A stretch of DNA of 64,000 nt from an uncultured Psychroserpens sp. (lineage in GTDB: Bacteria; Bacteroidota; Bacteroidia; Flavobacteriales; Flavobacteriaceae): positions 862,946 through 926,945 of the forward strand of contig CANLEE010000001.1 of NCBI GenBank assembly GCA_947489585.1, read 5' to 3'. The notes beneath the pieces were generated by a model that searched no databases, was not told where the DNA came from, and worked only from the letters and a program-made list of their open reading frames with translations. The position numbers and the translations under genes are program-made. This document shows, in pieces, positions 1-9,173 of the stretch. How positions within the stretch are numbered: position 1 is the first letter of the stretch; every line of letters starts with the position of its first letter.

Positions 1-1
1 A

Positions 2-166
2 AAAGAACACACCGACAAGGATTTAGAAAAGGGTCACATTGTATTTAGTACTTATGCCGAAGCTACTTTTCCTAATAACACATTTGATTTTAATACTTTA
101 TTATTTGCGAGCAAAGGAAAGACAGAATATCGAATTGTAACTGCAGACTGTTGTAAAAAAGAATAA
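2..166 (+). CDS. 3' end of a hypothetical protein (partial)
   Basis: The frame is open from the first bases of the window to a TAA at 164-166 and gives about 54 residues ending in DCCKKE. There is no start in the window, so this is the C-terminus of a gene that begins upstream. The visible part is polar with alternating hydrophobic residues (GHIVFSTYAEATF, YRIVTADCC), as in a small beta-rich secreted or lipoprotein domain. I do not recognise the family. It converges on the small minus-strand feo gene 24 bp away. Confidence 0.5.
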   Translation, partial: KEHTDKDLEKGHIVFSTYAEATFPNNTFDFNTLLFASKGKTEYRIVTADCCKKE

Positions 167-190
167 AACTTTAATTATAAATTGAGATTG

Positions 191-331
191 TTAACAACCA
201 CAACCATCATTACCACAAGCTTTGGTGCTTGCTTTTTTTCGCTTCGGAAACACACCAAATTTATGTAGCAAAAACCATATCGCTAAAGCAACTGCTGTAA
301 ACACTAAACTATTTTGTACGATGGTATTCAT
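191..331 (-). CDS. FeoB-associated Cys-rich membrane protein
   Basis: A 46-residue protein with one membrane helix (about residues 5-22, VQNSLVFTAVALAIWFLL), a basic loop (PKRKKAS) and a Cys-rich tail ending CGNDGCGC. This architecture is that of the small FeoB-associated proteins found after feoB in many Bacteroidota; they are thought to act with FeoB in ferrous iron uptake, perhaps as a metal-binding partner. It starts at an ATG 30 bp after the feoB stop and is the last gene of a feoA-feoB-small protein operon. The position and the tail pattern make the call convincing despite the short length. Confidence 0.85.
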   Translation of the reverse strand: MNTIVQNSLVFTAVALAIWFLLHKFGVFPKRKKASTKACGNDGCGC

Positions 332-361
332 AATGTGTTTGTCGCTTTTATATCTAAAACT

Positions 362-2458
362 TTACTTTAAAAATTGAAAAGCGATTAGGGCAGCAAGATA
401 AGCAATAATTGTCATGCTCGCTAATTGTAACATTGGCCATTTCCATGAGTTAGTTTCTCGTTTAACAATAGCCAAGGTACTCATACATTGCATGGCAAAT
501 GCATAAAACAGTAATAAAGAAATTCCTGATGCAAGAGTAAACACCTTTTCGCCATTCCTATGCACTTCGGCCGCCATTTTGCTCTTAATTGTGTCTTCAT
601 TATCTCCAGCACTTCCAACACTGTAAATAGTCGCTAATGTTCCGACAAATACCTCCCGAGCAGCAAATGAAGTGACTAGTCCTATACCTATTTTCCAATC
701 ATAGCCTAATGGTTTTATAGCTGGTTCGATAGCTTTACCAATGATTCCAATATAGCTATGTTCTAACTTATGGGCTGCTATTTTATCGTCTAAATCAACT
801 TCAGAAAGAGATGCATTTTCTGTTCTCACAATAGTTTCAGCATTATTAAATTGCTCACCTGGACCATAAGACGCTAAAAACCATAATACAATTGAAATCG
901 CTAAAATGATTTTACCCGCTTCAAATACAAATGTTTTTGTTTTTTCAATTACGGTTAAAGCTACATTTTTAAACAACGGAATTTTATAACTAGGCATTTC
1001 AATGACAAAGTAAGATTTACTTTTAATCTTCAATATCTTATTAAGAATATAAGCAGAAAAAATTGCCGTTAAAAATCCAATAATATATAATGCCATTAAG
1101 GTTAATGCCTTATAACTTAATCCTAAAAAACTACCTTCTGGAATAACGAGACCAATAATAATCACATAAACTGGTAATCTTGCAGAACAGGTTGTAAAAG
1201 GCGTTACTAAAATTGTAATCAAACGTTCTTTCCAACTCTCTATGTTTCGTGCTGCCATTACAGCTGGTATCGCACATGCATTTCCCGAAATTAAAGGAAC
1301 CACACTTTTACCGCTCAAACCAAAGCGTCGCATAATGCGATCCATTAAAAAGACCACACGACTCATATAACCACTCTCTTCAAGCAACGCAATAAATAGA
1401 AAGAGAAACGCTATAGGAGGTATGAACACCATGATTCCACCTATGCCTGCAATGATACCTTCTGCTAGTAAATTGGTAAAAGCACCATCTGGCAATGTGT
1501 CTTTAACCCAATCTGCCAACGATGCAAAACTTTCATCTATAAAATCTGTTGGATAAGTAGCCCAATCATAAACAGCTTGAAACATTAAGATAAGAATAGT
1601 AAAGAATATGAGATAACCCCAAACCTTATGCGTTAATATTCTATCCAATTTGATACGCAAATCTTTAGCACTACTTAAATCAATGGTCTGTCCTTTTTTA
1701 AGCGTATTATTGATAAACTGATACCGCTTTATGGTTTCTTTTTGCTGTAAACGCTTAAGATCGGCCTTACTCTTTGTTTTAAAACTATCAATAGCATCAA
1801 TTTGATTTCTATCAATTTTCCCGAAGTTCACATCTTGTGTAATGACTAACCAAAGCTTATATAATAATTGGTTTGGGAATGCTTTTCTAAGCTTATCAAA
1901 ATAGGTGTTGTCAATTTCCGAAGCGTTTAAGCACGGTGTAATTGAGAGTTCTTTGTAATTTGCTATCAACGCTTTAAGTTGATCTATTCCTTTATTTTTT
2001 CTAGTGCTTATAAGTGCAATCTTAGTCAGTAATTCTTTTTCTAAGTACGGAATATCTAACTGAATGCCTTTATACTCCATTCGGTCAGACATATTAATCA
2101 CTAAAATAGTAGGAATCTCTAAGTCTTTTATTTGTGTATAAAGCAGTAAGTTTCGCTTTAAATTTTCAACATCACTAACAACAACCGCAACATCAGGAAA
2201 ATCCTTATCATTTTTATTAAGAAGTAATTCTATCACTACATTTTCATCCAGTGATGATGCATTTAAACTATAGGTTCCTGGTAAATCAATGATGTGTGCT
2301 TTTACACCTCTTGGTAATTTACAAATACCTTCCTTTTTATCAACAGTAATACCTGGATAATTACCAACTTTTTGGTTTAAACCTGTAAGTGCATTAAACA
2401 CTGAAGTTTTCCCTGTATTTGGATTTCCAATAAGTGCAACATTAATTTGTTTAGGCAT
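362..2458 (-). CDS. feoB: Ferrous iron transport protein B
   Basis: FeoB is the GTP-gated inner-membrane permease for Fe(II). The N-terminal G domain has G1 at residues 11-18 (GNPNTGKT), G3 DLPGTY and G4 NMSD. After a helical spacer come two Gate regions with the typical segments SGNACAIPAVMAARN, TTCSARLPVYVI and SFAAREVFVGTLATIY, separated by membrane helices. At 698 residues the length is normal for the family. The start overlaps the 3' end of feoA by 8 bp, so the two are translationally coupled. Nothing looks broken. Confidence 0.97.
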   Translation of the reverse strand: MPKQINVALIGNPNTGKTSVFNALTGLNQKVGNYPGITVDKKEGICKLPRGVKAHIIDLPGTYSLNASSLDENVVIELLLNKNDKDFPDVAVVVSDVENLKRNLLLYTQIKDLEIPTILVINMSDRMEYKGIQLDIPYLEKELLTKIALISTRKNKGIDQLKALIANYKELSITPCLNASEIDNTYFDKLRKAFPNQLLYKLWLVITQDVNFGKIDRNQIDAIDSFKTKSKADLKRLQQKETIKRYQFINNTLKKGQTIDLSSAKDLRIKLDRILTHKVWGYLIFFTILILMFQAVYDWATYPTDFIDESFASLADWVKDTLPDGAFTNLLAEGIIAGIGGIMVFIPPIAFLFLFIALLEESGYMSRVVFLMDRIMRRFGLSGKSVVPLISGNACAIPAVMAARNIESWKERLITILVTPFTTCSARLPVYVIIIGLVIPEGSFLGLSYKALTLMALYIIGFLTAIFSAYILNKILKIKSKSYFVIEMPSYKIPLFKNVALTVIEKTKTFVFEAGKIILAISIVLWFLASYGPGEQFNNAETIVRTENASLSEVDLDDKIAAHKLEHSYIGIIGKAIEPAIKPLGYDWKIGIGLVTSFAAREVFVGTLATIYSVGSAGDNEDTIKSKMAAEVHRNGEKVFTLASGISLLLFYAFAMQCMSTLAIVKRETNSWKWPMLQLASMTIIAYLAALIAFQFLK

Positions 2459-2684
2459 TAGAAATCTCGATTAAAATGTGAATAGCTGTTTCTTTTCTAA
2501 TGGCTAAATGCGTACCGTTAATGTTAAGATACATAGGATCAGCAAATGGAGCCACTTGTACAAGTTGTACCGAATTACCTGGCAAACATCCCATCTCAAG
2601 GAGTTTAAGTGGAATATGAATTGAAGAAACATCAGTAATAATGCCTTCTTGACCTCGTTTTATGTCTGCTAAAGTAACCTTCAA
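2451..2684 (-). CDS. feoA: Ferrous iron transport protein A (SH3-like)
   Basis: A 77-residue FeoA: a small cytoplasmic SH3-like protein (TLADIKRGQEGIITDV, then LLEMGCLPGNSVQLV, ending in an IRKETAIHILI strand) that works with FeoB. The start codon is TTG: no in-frame ATG is available, because a stop lies a few codons upstream. It is first in the operon and overlaps feoB by 8 bp. The 35 bp upstream hold a quasi-palindrome and a TAnnTTTG-like box, which would fit control by a Fur- or DtxR-type iron regulator. That last point is inference. Confidence 0.92.
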   Translation of the reverse strand: MKVTLADIKRGQEGIITDVSSIHIPLKLLEMGCLPGNSVQLVQVAPFADPMYLNINGTHLAIRKETAIHILIEISNA

Positions 2685-2689
2685 GCTTA

Positions 2690-2718
2690 TTTAGATTGAT
2701 TTTAAAGAAGCAAAAATA
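2690..2718 (-). promoter_or_regulatory. Candidate promoter/iron-regulator site of the feo operon
   Basis: On the minus strand a TATTTTTG box (2711-2718) fits the Bacteroidota TAnnTTTG consensus. Just downstream lies the imperfect palindrome TTTAAAATCAATCTAAA (2690-2706), 5 bp before the feoA start. No clear -33 TTG is seen at the usual spacing. A Fur/DtxR operator is plausible from the gene function only. Confidence 0.25.
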
Positions 2719-2756
2719 AGTGAAAAATCTAGTGTAAAAAAATTGTTCTGCTAAAA

Positions 2757-3425
2757 CTATTGATATTCCTTTTTTAAGCGTTTGATATCTTGAAGTAAAG
2801 AATCAACAGAGGTTGGACTAATTCCGTTGTATAAGCCTCTAATTTGCTTATCTTTATCTATAAGTGCGAAGTTTTCGGTATGCACCATACCATAGTCTTC
2901 AGAGCTATCATCTTTTACCACTAAATACGATTTTCTGGCCAAATCATATATTAGTTTTCGGTCACCTGTGACTAAATTCCATTTGCTATCATTAACCCCT
3001 TTTTCAAGAGCATAACGTTTCAATTGCGCCACCGAATCAATTTCAGGAGTTACCGAATGTGATAACAAGGCAACCTCATCATCGTTTAAAATTTCCTCTT
3101 GAATACGATGCATCTGATCAGTCATTATAGGACAAATCGTTTGACAGGTTGTAAAAAAGAAATCAGCCACATAAATTTTACCATCATAATCTTGTTGCGT
3201 AATAGTATCGCCATTTTGATTTATAAGTTTGAAATCTGCGATGGTATGATATTTTTTTTTATGCTGAATGGTACTATCAACCAAAGACGTATCTACTCTA
3301 TTAGGTTGATAAATTGGCAATGGTTTTTCAACTTTCAGAATGGAATAAATTATTGAAATAATAACTGCTGAAACTAATAATAGCACTATGAAGAAAATTT
3401 TAAACTGCTTGATATAGGCTAACAT
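2757..3425 (-). CDS. SCO1/SenC/PrrC family copper chaperone
   Basis: SCO proteins are membrane-anchored thioredoxin-fold proteins that deliver copper to cytochrome c oxidase or act as thiol reductants. One N-terminal membrane anchor (about residues 8-29) is followed by a periplasmic domain with the copper ligands C94-QTI-C98 (TTCQTICP) and His182 (MVHTENFALID). At 222 residues it has family length. It starts 331 bp from the divergent-facing M1 peptidase gene's neighbourhood and is separated from feoA by 72 bp, so it is probably transcribed on its own or ahead of the feo operon. Confidence 0.93.
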   Translation of the reverse strand: MLAYIKQFKIFFIVLLLVSAVIISIIYSILKVEKPLPIYQPNRVDTSLVDSTIQHKKKYHTIADFKLINQNGDTITQQDYDGKIYVADFFFTTCQTICPIMTDQMHRIQEEILNDDEVALLSHSVTPEIDSVAQLKRYALEKGVNDSKWNLVTGDRKLIYDLARKSYLVVKDDSSEDYGMVHTENFALIDKDKQIRGLYNGISPTSVDSLLQDIKRLKKEYQ

Positions 3426-3507
3426 CTGCTGGTTTTTAAAGTATTACTGTAAGATTCGAGCGCAAAAATACGACACAATACCAACAAAATGACTACTTTT
3501 AACAAGC

Positions 3508-3515
3508 TATATTTG
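3508..3515 (+). promoter_or_regulatory. TAnnTTTG -7 box of the M1 peptidase gene
   Basis: TATATTTG matches the Bacteroidota sigma-ABfr -7 consensus exactly and ends 23 bp before the ATG. A -33 TTG is not evident. Confidence 0.45.
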
Positions 3516-3538
3516 AAAAAAGAGAAAAAATAATCATT

Positions 3539-5473
3539 ATGAAGTTACGACTACTCATCCTTTTTGGGCTGGTACATTCTGTATCATTTTCGCAAGATTT
3601 TAATGAAACTTTAGATAACATTCGTGAAGCAGAAGCAAAATCTGCATTAAATCTCATGATACAACGCTCTAATCTCAATACAGGCAATTATGATTTAAAA
3701 TATCACAGACTAGAATTGGATGTTGACCCTTCAATAGCATTTATATCTGGAGATATAACGACCTATTTTGAGGCAAAAAGTGATATGAGTTCAATCACAT
3801 TTGATTTAGCGTCTAATATGATTGTTTCTGAAGTACTTCAACGCGGTAACTCATTGTCTTTTACTCAAAATGGCGACGACGAATTAGTTATTACACTTCC
3901 TGTTACACAGAATACAGGCGTTTTAGATTCATTAACTGTGACGTATTCTGGAAACCCAATAAGTTCAGGCTTTGGCTCATTTGAACAAACCACGCATAAT
4001 GGAGATCCAATCATCTGGACACTTTCTGAGCCTTATGGTGCCAAAGGCTGGTGGCCATGTAAGCAAGATTTGATTGATAAAATTGATTCTGTAGATGTAT
4101 TTATGACAACACCTCAATTTAATGCATCTAACGAAGAATATATATCCGTTTCAAATGGTTTAGAACAAAGTCAAGTTGTTAATGGCAGTGAGAAAACAAC
4201 GCATTTCAAGCATCGCTACCCAATTCCTGCATACCTTATTGCAATAGCCGCTACTAATTATGAAGTCTACTCGCACACGGTTCCTAATAATGGTAATCCT
4301 TTTGATATTGTGAATTATGTGTATCCTGAAAGTTTATCAACAGCGCAAGCGGGTACACCGGTAACAGTTGATATCATGACTATTTTCACCAATTTATTTG
4401 AAGAATATCCTTTTGCTAATGAAAAGTATGGTCATGCTCAATTTGGATGGGGAGGCGGAATGGAACATACTACAGTTTCTTTTATGGGAAACTTTAGTCG
4501 TAACTTAATTGCTCATGAACTCGCTCACCAATGGTTTGGAAACAAAATCACATGTGGAAGCTGGAAAGACATCTGGTTAAATGAAGGGTTTGCAACGTAT
4601 CTTTCAGGAATTACTATAGAACAGTTAGATGGCAACAATGCCTTTACAACATGGAAACAGCAACGTAATAATTCAATTACAGCAGCACCAAATGGCGCTG
4701 TTTATTTAAGTGACATAGATACGACAAATGTGAGTAGAATTTTTAATGGAAGACTTAGCTATAATAAAGGAGCTATGGTATTACATATGCTCAGGAAAAA
4801 ACTCGGAGACAATAATTTTTTTCAAGCTTTACAAGATTATCTAGCAACACCTTCACATGCATACGATTATGCTAAAACTGAAGAATTTATCACTATTGTT
4901 GAAACCTCAACTGGTGAAGATTTGACCGAATTCTTTAGTGATTGGTTATACAATCAAGGCTATCCTAGTTATACCCTTACCTGGAGTCAGCCTATTGCCA
5001 CTGAAGTTTCTATTACTTTAGATCAAAGCCAAAGCGATGCTTCAGTATCCTTTTTTGAGGCACCTGTGCCTATACGATTAATTGGAACACTTGGCGAAGA
5101 ACTAGATCTTGTTTTAGACCACACCACCAATCAAGAAACCTTTACAGAAACCGTTAGTTTTGAAATTCAAGACATTATATTCGATCCAGAATCTGATTTA
5201 ATTTCAGCTAATAATGATGTATTAAGCACAGAAGAATTTGAAATTGGCAGTGAATTATTTGTGTTTCCCAATCCGACTTCCAATGTGTTATACATCGAAA
5301 AACCAGAACGCTTAGCCATTTCAGAAATAAACGTTTACAATACACTTGGGCAATTAATTAGTACGTCTAATTGGCAACAAACCTTAACGACATCATCATG
5401 GTCTTCGGGCTTGTTCTTTATTCAATTTCAAACCAATGAAGGGGTCATTACTAAATCGGTGTTAAAAAAATAA
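3539..5473 (+). CDS. Secreted M1 family aminopeptidase with T9SS sorting domain
   Basis: A zinc-dependent aminopeptidase of the M1 (gluzincin) family, exported by Sec and then T9SS. Residues 1-18 form a signal peptide (LLILFGLVHSVSFS). The zinc site is HELAH at 326-330 with the distal ligand Glu349 (NEGFATYL), and the exopeptidase motif is present as GGGMEHTT. The catalytic part ends near residue 480. The last 80 residues are a type A sorting domain (VFPNPTSNVLYIE ... TNEGVITKSVLKK), which marks it for outer-membrane export and surface attachment. Likely role: breakdown of peptides outside the cell. Complete, with normal length. Confidence 0.95.
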   Translation: MKLRLLILFGLVHSVSFSQDFNETLDNIREAEAKSALNLMIQRSNLNTGNYDLKYHRLELDVDPSIAFISGDITTYFEAKSDMSSITFDLASNMIVSEVLQRGNSLSFTQNGDDELVITLPVTQNTGVLDSLTVTYSGNPISSGFGSFEQTTHNGDPIIWTLSEPYGAKGWWPCKQDLIDKIDSVDVFMTTPQFNASNEEYISVSNGLEQSQVVNGSEKTTHFKHRYPIPAYLIAIAATNYEVYSHTVPNNGNPFDIVNYVYPESLSTAQAGTPVTVDIMTIFTNLFEEYPFANEKYGHAQFGWGGGMEHTTVSFMGNFSRNLIAHELAHQWFGNKITCGSWKDIWLNEGFATYLSGITIEQLDGNNAFTTWKQQRNNSITAAPNGAVYLSDIDTTNVSRIFNGRLSYNKGAMVLHMLRKKLGDNNFFQALQDYLATPSHAYDYAKTEEFITIVETSTGEDLTEFFSDWLYNQGYPSYTLTWSQPIATEVSITLDQSQSDASVSFFEAPVPIRLIGTLGEELDLVLDHTTNQETFTETVSFEIQDIIFDPESDLISANNDVLSTEEFEIGSELFVFPNPTSNVLYIEKPERLAISEINVYNTLGQLISTSNWQQTLTTSSWSSGLFFIQFQTNEGVITKSVLKK

Positions 5474-5551
5474 GTATAAAACTGATTATTATTTTCTAAA
5501 TGCAGCTAAAACACTACTTTTGTCGCTTAGAATTTTTATGATTAATGACAC

Positions 5552-6877
5552 ATGGAGTTTGTAATTAGAATATCTCAATTTTTACTGAGTCTTTCACTAC
5601 TAATCGTATTACACGAATTAGGACATTTTATACCAGCAAAATTATTTAAAACCAGAGTAGAAAAGTTTTACCTCTTTTTTGATATTAAATACTCGTTATT
5701 TAAAAAGAAAATTGGCGAAACCGTATACGGCATTGGATGGCTACCACTTGGTGGCTATGTAAAAATTGCTGGAATGATTGACGAAAGTATGGACAAAGAG
5801 CAAATGGCACAGCCACCTCAACCATGGGAATTTCGCTCTAAACCATCTTGGCAACGTTTAATCATCATGCTTGGAGGTGTCACCGTAAATTTCATTTTAG
5901 CTTATGTAATTTATGTATTTATCGCATTTGTTTATGGCGATAAAACCACTAAAATTGAAAGCTTAAAAGATGGGTATTGGATTGAAAATAAACTCCTTCA
6001 GGATATTGGTTTTAAAACAGGAGACAAGATTTTAAAGGTTAATGATTTAACCGTTGTTAATGATTATGATGTGCGCTCTAACATTATTGGAGCTGAGTCA
6101 ATTACTATTAAAAGAAACGGTCAAGAGCAGGTGATTACTCTTCCTGAAGATTTTCTTGGTCAATTTTCATCAGCAAAAAGCAGAGACCTATTTGAACGTA
6201 GAATACCATTTATGATTGGTGCTATTGCTGATACTTCAGCAAATAAAACTATAGATGTTAAACCTGAAGATATCATTACATCTATTGATGGTAAACCATT
6301 AAAGTATTTTGATCAATTAGATTCTTTAATGACGAATTATAAAGATCAAACTTTAAGTGTTGAATTATTACGTGGAAATGAAACAATTACAAGACAACTA
6401 AAGGTAAATAAAGAAGGTAAATTTGGATTTCAAGCCGCTATTGATAACGATCGTTTTGCTGAATTAGGCTACTATGATATCGCGATTCAAACCTATACAT
6501 TTGGAGAAAGTTTTGGTGCTGGAGGAAGAGATTTTGTAGACACACTACAAAAATATGGTGCACAATTAAAAGCTATTTTTAACCCAAGTACTGGAGCTTA
6601 TAAAGGTGTTGGTGGTTTTAAAGCGATATATAGTATTTTTCCTAGTGTATGGAGTTGGCAAGCCTTTTGGGTACTTACAGCCTTTTTATCAATTATGTTA
6701 GGCGTACTTAACTTGCTTCCAATACCAGCATTAGATGGTGGTCATGTCATGTTTTTATTATTTGAAATGATTTCAGGACGTAAACCAAGTGAGAAGTTTT
6801 TAGAGCGTGCGCAATTGGTTGGATTTATCATATTAATTACATTAGTACTGTTCGCTAATATCAACGATTGGATTTAA
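5552..6877 (+). CDS. rseP: Site-2 intramembrane metalloprotease RseP
   Basis: RseP is an inner-membrane zinc protease that cuts anti-sigma factors and leftover signal peptides. The first membrane helix holds HELGH (residues 21-25) and the last part holds LDGGH (394-398), together giving the zinc and aspartate ligands. Between them are two PDZ-like segments (about 130-205 and 215-290). Length 441 is typical for Bacteroidota. It is followed by an AT-rich palindrome at 6889-6908 and then tRNA-Asn, so it probably forms a single-gene transcript. Confidence 0.95.
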   Translation: MEFVIRISQFLLSLSLLIVLHELGHFIPAKLFKTRVEKFYLFFDIKYSLFKKKIGETVYGIGWLPLGGYVKIAGMIDESMDKEQMAQPPQPWEFRSKPSWQRLIIMLGGVTVNFILAYVIYVFIAFVYGDKTTKIESLKDGYWIENKLLQDIGFKTGDKILKVNDLTVVNDYDVRSNIIGAESITIKRNGQEQVITLPEDFLGQFSSAKSRDLFERRIPFMIGAIADTSANKTIDVKPEDIITSIDGKPLKYFDQLDSLMTNYKDQTLSVELLRGNETITRQLKVNKEGKFGFQAAIDNDRFAELGYYDIAIQTYTFGESFGAGGRDFVDTLQKYGAQLKAIFNPSTGAYKGVGGFKAIYSIFPSVWSWQAFWVLTAFLSIMLGVLNLLPIPALDGGHVMFLLFEMISGRKPSEKFLERAQLVGFIILITLVLFANINDWI

Positions 6878-6909
6878 AAAAGTTTAAGCAATTTTTTTAA
6901 AAAAATTGT

Positions 6910-6939
6910 TTGACAAACTTAAAAAATAGTATATATTTG
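6910..6939 (+). promoter_or_regulatory. Promoter of tRNA-Asn
   Basis: TTGACA (6910-6915) and TATATTTG (6932-6939) are separated so that TTG and TAnnTTTG have 19 bp between them, the textbook Bacteroidota arrangement. The tRNA begins 22 bp downstream. This is the best promoter in the window. Confidence 0.8.
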
Positions 6940-6961
6940 CGCTCGCTAAAGCGATAAACAC

Positions 6962-7035
6962 TCCTCCTTAGCTCAGTTGGTTAGAGCATCTGACTGTTAA
7001 TCAGAGGGTCCTTGGTTCGAGCCCAAGAGGAGGAG
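6962..7035 (+). tRNA. tRNA-Asn (anticodon GTT)
   Basis: A 74-nt cloverleaf: acceptor TCCTCCT pairs with AGGAGGA (7028-7034) with discriminator G7035; D stem GCTC/GAGC; anticodon stem TCTGA/TCAGA around the loop CTGTTAA with anticodon GTT at 6996-6998; T arm ends in GGTTCGAGCCC. The 3' CCA is not encoded. The 3' half overlaps, on the opposite strand, the end of the recombinase gene. Confidence 0.97.
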
Positions 7036-8554
7036 CTTTCTTTGACTCCCTATCATTTTGATAGGGAGTTTTTATTTGCAATCTCTTGAAAGGCTTATGT
7101 TTACTAAGGATAAGAGCGATGAAAGAATCCATTTTAGCCGTTCGATACTTATTGTTAAAAAAAATGAGTTTTTCAGGAAATATCGAACCAGTAATCTTTT
7201 TTTTGATGTTAGCTGGTGATGATTTATAGAGTTTGTCTATACCATGCATAAATGATATTCCCAAACTCAAATACTCTTCAATATCTTTATTTAAATCTTT
7301 AATTTTGACCCATTCAGCATTAAGGTCATTTATCTTTTTTTGGGTCTTTCCTTTCATGCCATTGTAAGTATTAACATCAATAAGATCATCAAAAAATTTC
7401 TCTTCAATAGATTCTATTCGTATGTTCAATTTATTTAATTCTAATTTGATTTGTCTCACTCGTAAATCTCTAGATTTTCGTTCACCGCTAAACGTTTCCT
7501 CGAGTAGTTCTTTGTAGAGTTCTAAAACATCTTGCTTGACAACAAGTTCACTCAATAAGTCTTCAAAAAGTTTATTGACATCACCTGCCTTATAACGCTC
7601 TTTACATTTAGGTTGGCAATGATAATAAAAGTGTCTTTTTCCATTTCCTCCTTTTGAAGCACTTCCTGTTAAAGACCTACCACAACTTTTGCATAATAAA
7701 TGACCTCGAAGAGGCAACATCTCGTCAATCTCTGAAAATTTATGAATCTTTGCTTTATGCTTTCCTGTGATAATACGTTGTACAGTATCAAAAGTATTGT
7801 CATCAATAATTGATGGATGTAGGCCATCAACAATAACCTCATCTTCTTTCTTCCATTCTTTGATTAATATCTTTCCACAATAGACAGGGTTTTTAAGCAT
7901 GTTCAACATACTCTGTTTCGTTATCTTTAATCCCCTGTTATAGTATTTCTTTCTAACCTCTTCAGCTGACAATACTCCCTTTGAATAATCTATAAAAGCT
8001 TTTCTTATTATAGGCGCTATGCCCTCTTTAAAAGCTAAAGTTGCCTTACCATCTGCGTTCCGATAATTCCTATACCCAAAGGGAGCCATTCCAACAAAAC
8101 AGCCTTCTTTCATGGCTCTTCTTAACCCTTCCTTAGTTCGAATACTATTCTTATCATTTTCTACCTCAGGTATTACTAAATAAACAGCTAACATTACTTT
8201 AGAATCTGGTTGAGATAAATCTAGTGGTTGCTCAATAGCATTCACTTCGATTCCCATATTCTTGAACTCTCGAATTACGCGGTAGGCTTCTTCTTGATTT
8301 CTACTGAATCTATCCCATCGTGTAAATAATAAGTAGTCGATACTTTTTCTGTTAGCTTTTATATATGATATTAATTCCTTAAAAGCTGGTCTATCAAAAT
8401 TTTTGGCTGAGTAATCTTCTCTAAAATGATGAAGTATGGTTATGTTTTTATGTTGACAATAAAATTCCAGCACACTCTTTTGATGAGGCAAACTAAAGCC
8501 TTTGCTAGCCTGTTCATCGGTAGATACTCTGGTATAAATTATTGCGTTTGGCAT
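7001..8554 (-). CDS. Large serine recombinase (site-specific integrase)
   Basis: A large serine recombinase of the phage/conjugative-element integrase kind. The N-terminal resolvase domain (1-145) carries the nucleophile Ser11 in YTRVST and arginines in LLFTRWDRFSRN. The recombinase DNA-binding domain follows (about 155-265, MAPFGYRN ... NPVYCGKI), then a zinc ribbon (LCKSCGRSL ... YYHCQPKCKE) and a coiled coil (about 355-430). The last 25 or so codons are read through the tRNA terminator and the antisense 3' half of the tRNA, with TGA at 7001-7003. The native stop is therefore probably lost or lies upstream. It marks an element integrated next to tRNA-Asn; the far attachment site was not found. 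Confidence 0.92.
   Translation of the reverse strand: MPNAIIYTRVSTDEQASKGFSLPHQKSVLEFYCQHKNITILHHFREDYSAKNFDRPAFKELISYIKANRKSIDYLLFTRWDRFSRNQEEAYRVIREFKNMGIEVNAIEQPLDLSQPDSKVMLAVYLVIPEVENDKNSIRTKEGLRRAMKEGCFVGMAPFGYRNYRNADGKATLAFKEGIAPIIRKAFIDYSKGVLSAEEVRKKYYNRGLKITKQSMLNMLKNPVYCGKILIKEWKKEDEVIVDGLHPSIIDDNTFDTVQRIITGKHKAKIHKFSEIDEMLPLRGHLLCKSCGRSLTGSASKGGNGKRHFYYHCQPKCKERYKAGDVNKLFEDLLSELVVKQDVLELYKELLEETFSGERKSRDLRVRQIKLELNKLNIRIESIEEKFFDDLIDVNTYNGMKGKTQKKINDLNAEWVKIKDLNKDIEEYLSLGISFMHGIDKLYKSSPANIKKKITGSIFPEKLIFFNNKYRTAKMDSFIALILSKHKPFKRLQIKTPYQNDRESKKAPPLGLEPRTL
7045..7075 (+). terminator. Rho-independent terminator of tRNA-Asn
   Basis: A perfect 11-bp stem ACTCCCTATCA (7045-7055) / TGATAGGGAGT (7059-7069) with a TTT loop and a following T-run. 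It lies inside the antisense recombinase reading frame and encodes part of its C-terminus. Confidence 0.85.
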
Positions 8555-8758
8555 TTAGCAGATATTAAATAGCGCTCATACTCGATAATAGCAAAAAAGA
8601 GCAACTTAGACTTTAGAGTCTTTTCTGCTCCAGAAGTTATTTTGGAATTATAAACTATATTATTTGATTTTATTAACATTATATATTCAAATATATGCTT
8701 TAAAACACATAAAAACAAATAAAATATGTTTTATTAAGCTTTTTTAAGAAAAAAACAT

Positions 8759-8766
8759 TAAATTTG
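8759..8766 (+). promoter_or_regulatory. TAnnTTTG box before the XRE regulator
   Basis: TAAATTTG is an exact consensus match, 15 bp before the ATG at 8782. It overlaps a possible TTG start at 8764, which argues against that start. Confidence 0.45.
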
Positions 8767-8781
8767 ATAAAAATATATGTC

Positions 8782-9171
8782 ATGAGTCTAGTTCAGCAAT
8801 TACTATCGGATAATCTTAAGGCCATTAGAAAAGAAAAGAAGGTTAGTCAACAATATATTGCTGAACGAAGTGATATGCTGGCGTCAACATACAATAGAAT
8901 TGAAAATATGAAGGTATCCCCTTCTATTGAGACAATTGAAAGAATTGCAAATGCTATAAATGTTCCCTTTGCTGAATTATTTCAATCAAGAGAAATTTCA
9001 GATAAATCTATTACTCAAAAACTAGAAATGATTTCAAGTCTTTCTGATTATAATAAAAGTGTAGTCGAAATACTCCTAGACTCCATAATTGAAAAGGATA
9101 AGCTTGAGAAAACTCAGGAAATTAAAATGAAGAAACGTTTAGCTGATTTAGATAAAGCTCGTAAAAAATAG
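8782..9171 (+). CDS. XRE family helix-turn-helix regulator
   Basis: A 129-residue DNA-binding protein. The Cro/C1-type helix-turn-helix covers about residues 8-65 (LKAIRKEKKVSQQYIAERS, then STYNRIENMKVSPSIETI), and a charged coiled-coil tail follows (EKTQEIKMKKRLADLDKARKK). I chose the ATG at 8782 over an in-frame TTG 18 bp upstream because a promoter box covers the latter. It is divergent from the recombinase with 227 bp between, an arrangement usual for a regulator of a mobile element. Its target is not known. Confidence 0.85.
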   Translation: MSLVQQLLSDNLKAIRKEKKVSQQYIAERSDMLASTYNRIENMKVSPSIETIERIANAINVPFAELFQSREISDKSITQKLEMISSLSDYNKSVVEILLDSIIEKDKLEKTQEIKMKKRLADLDKARKK

Positions 9172-9173
9172 GA

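Noticed and set aside
8599..8632. Inverted repeat (GAGCA...TGCTC with inner GACT/AGTC) between the recombinase and XRE genes, as a possible attachment or excision site.
   Set aside because: The arms are interrupted and short; no partner copy was found in the window. It may be an operator of the XRE protein, but there is no support beyond position.
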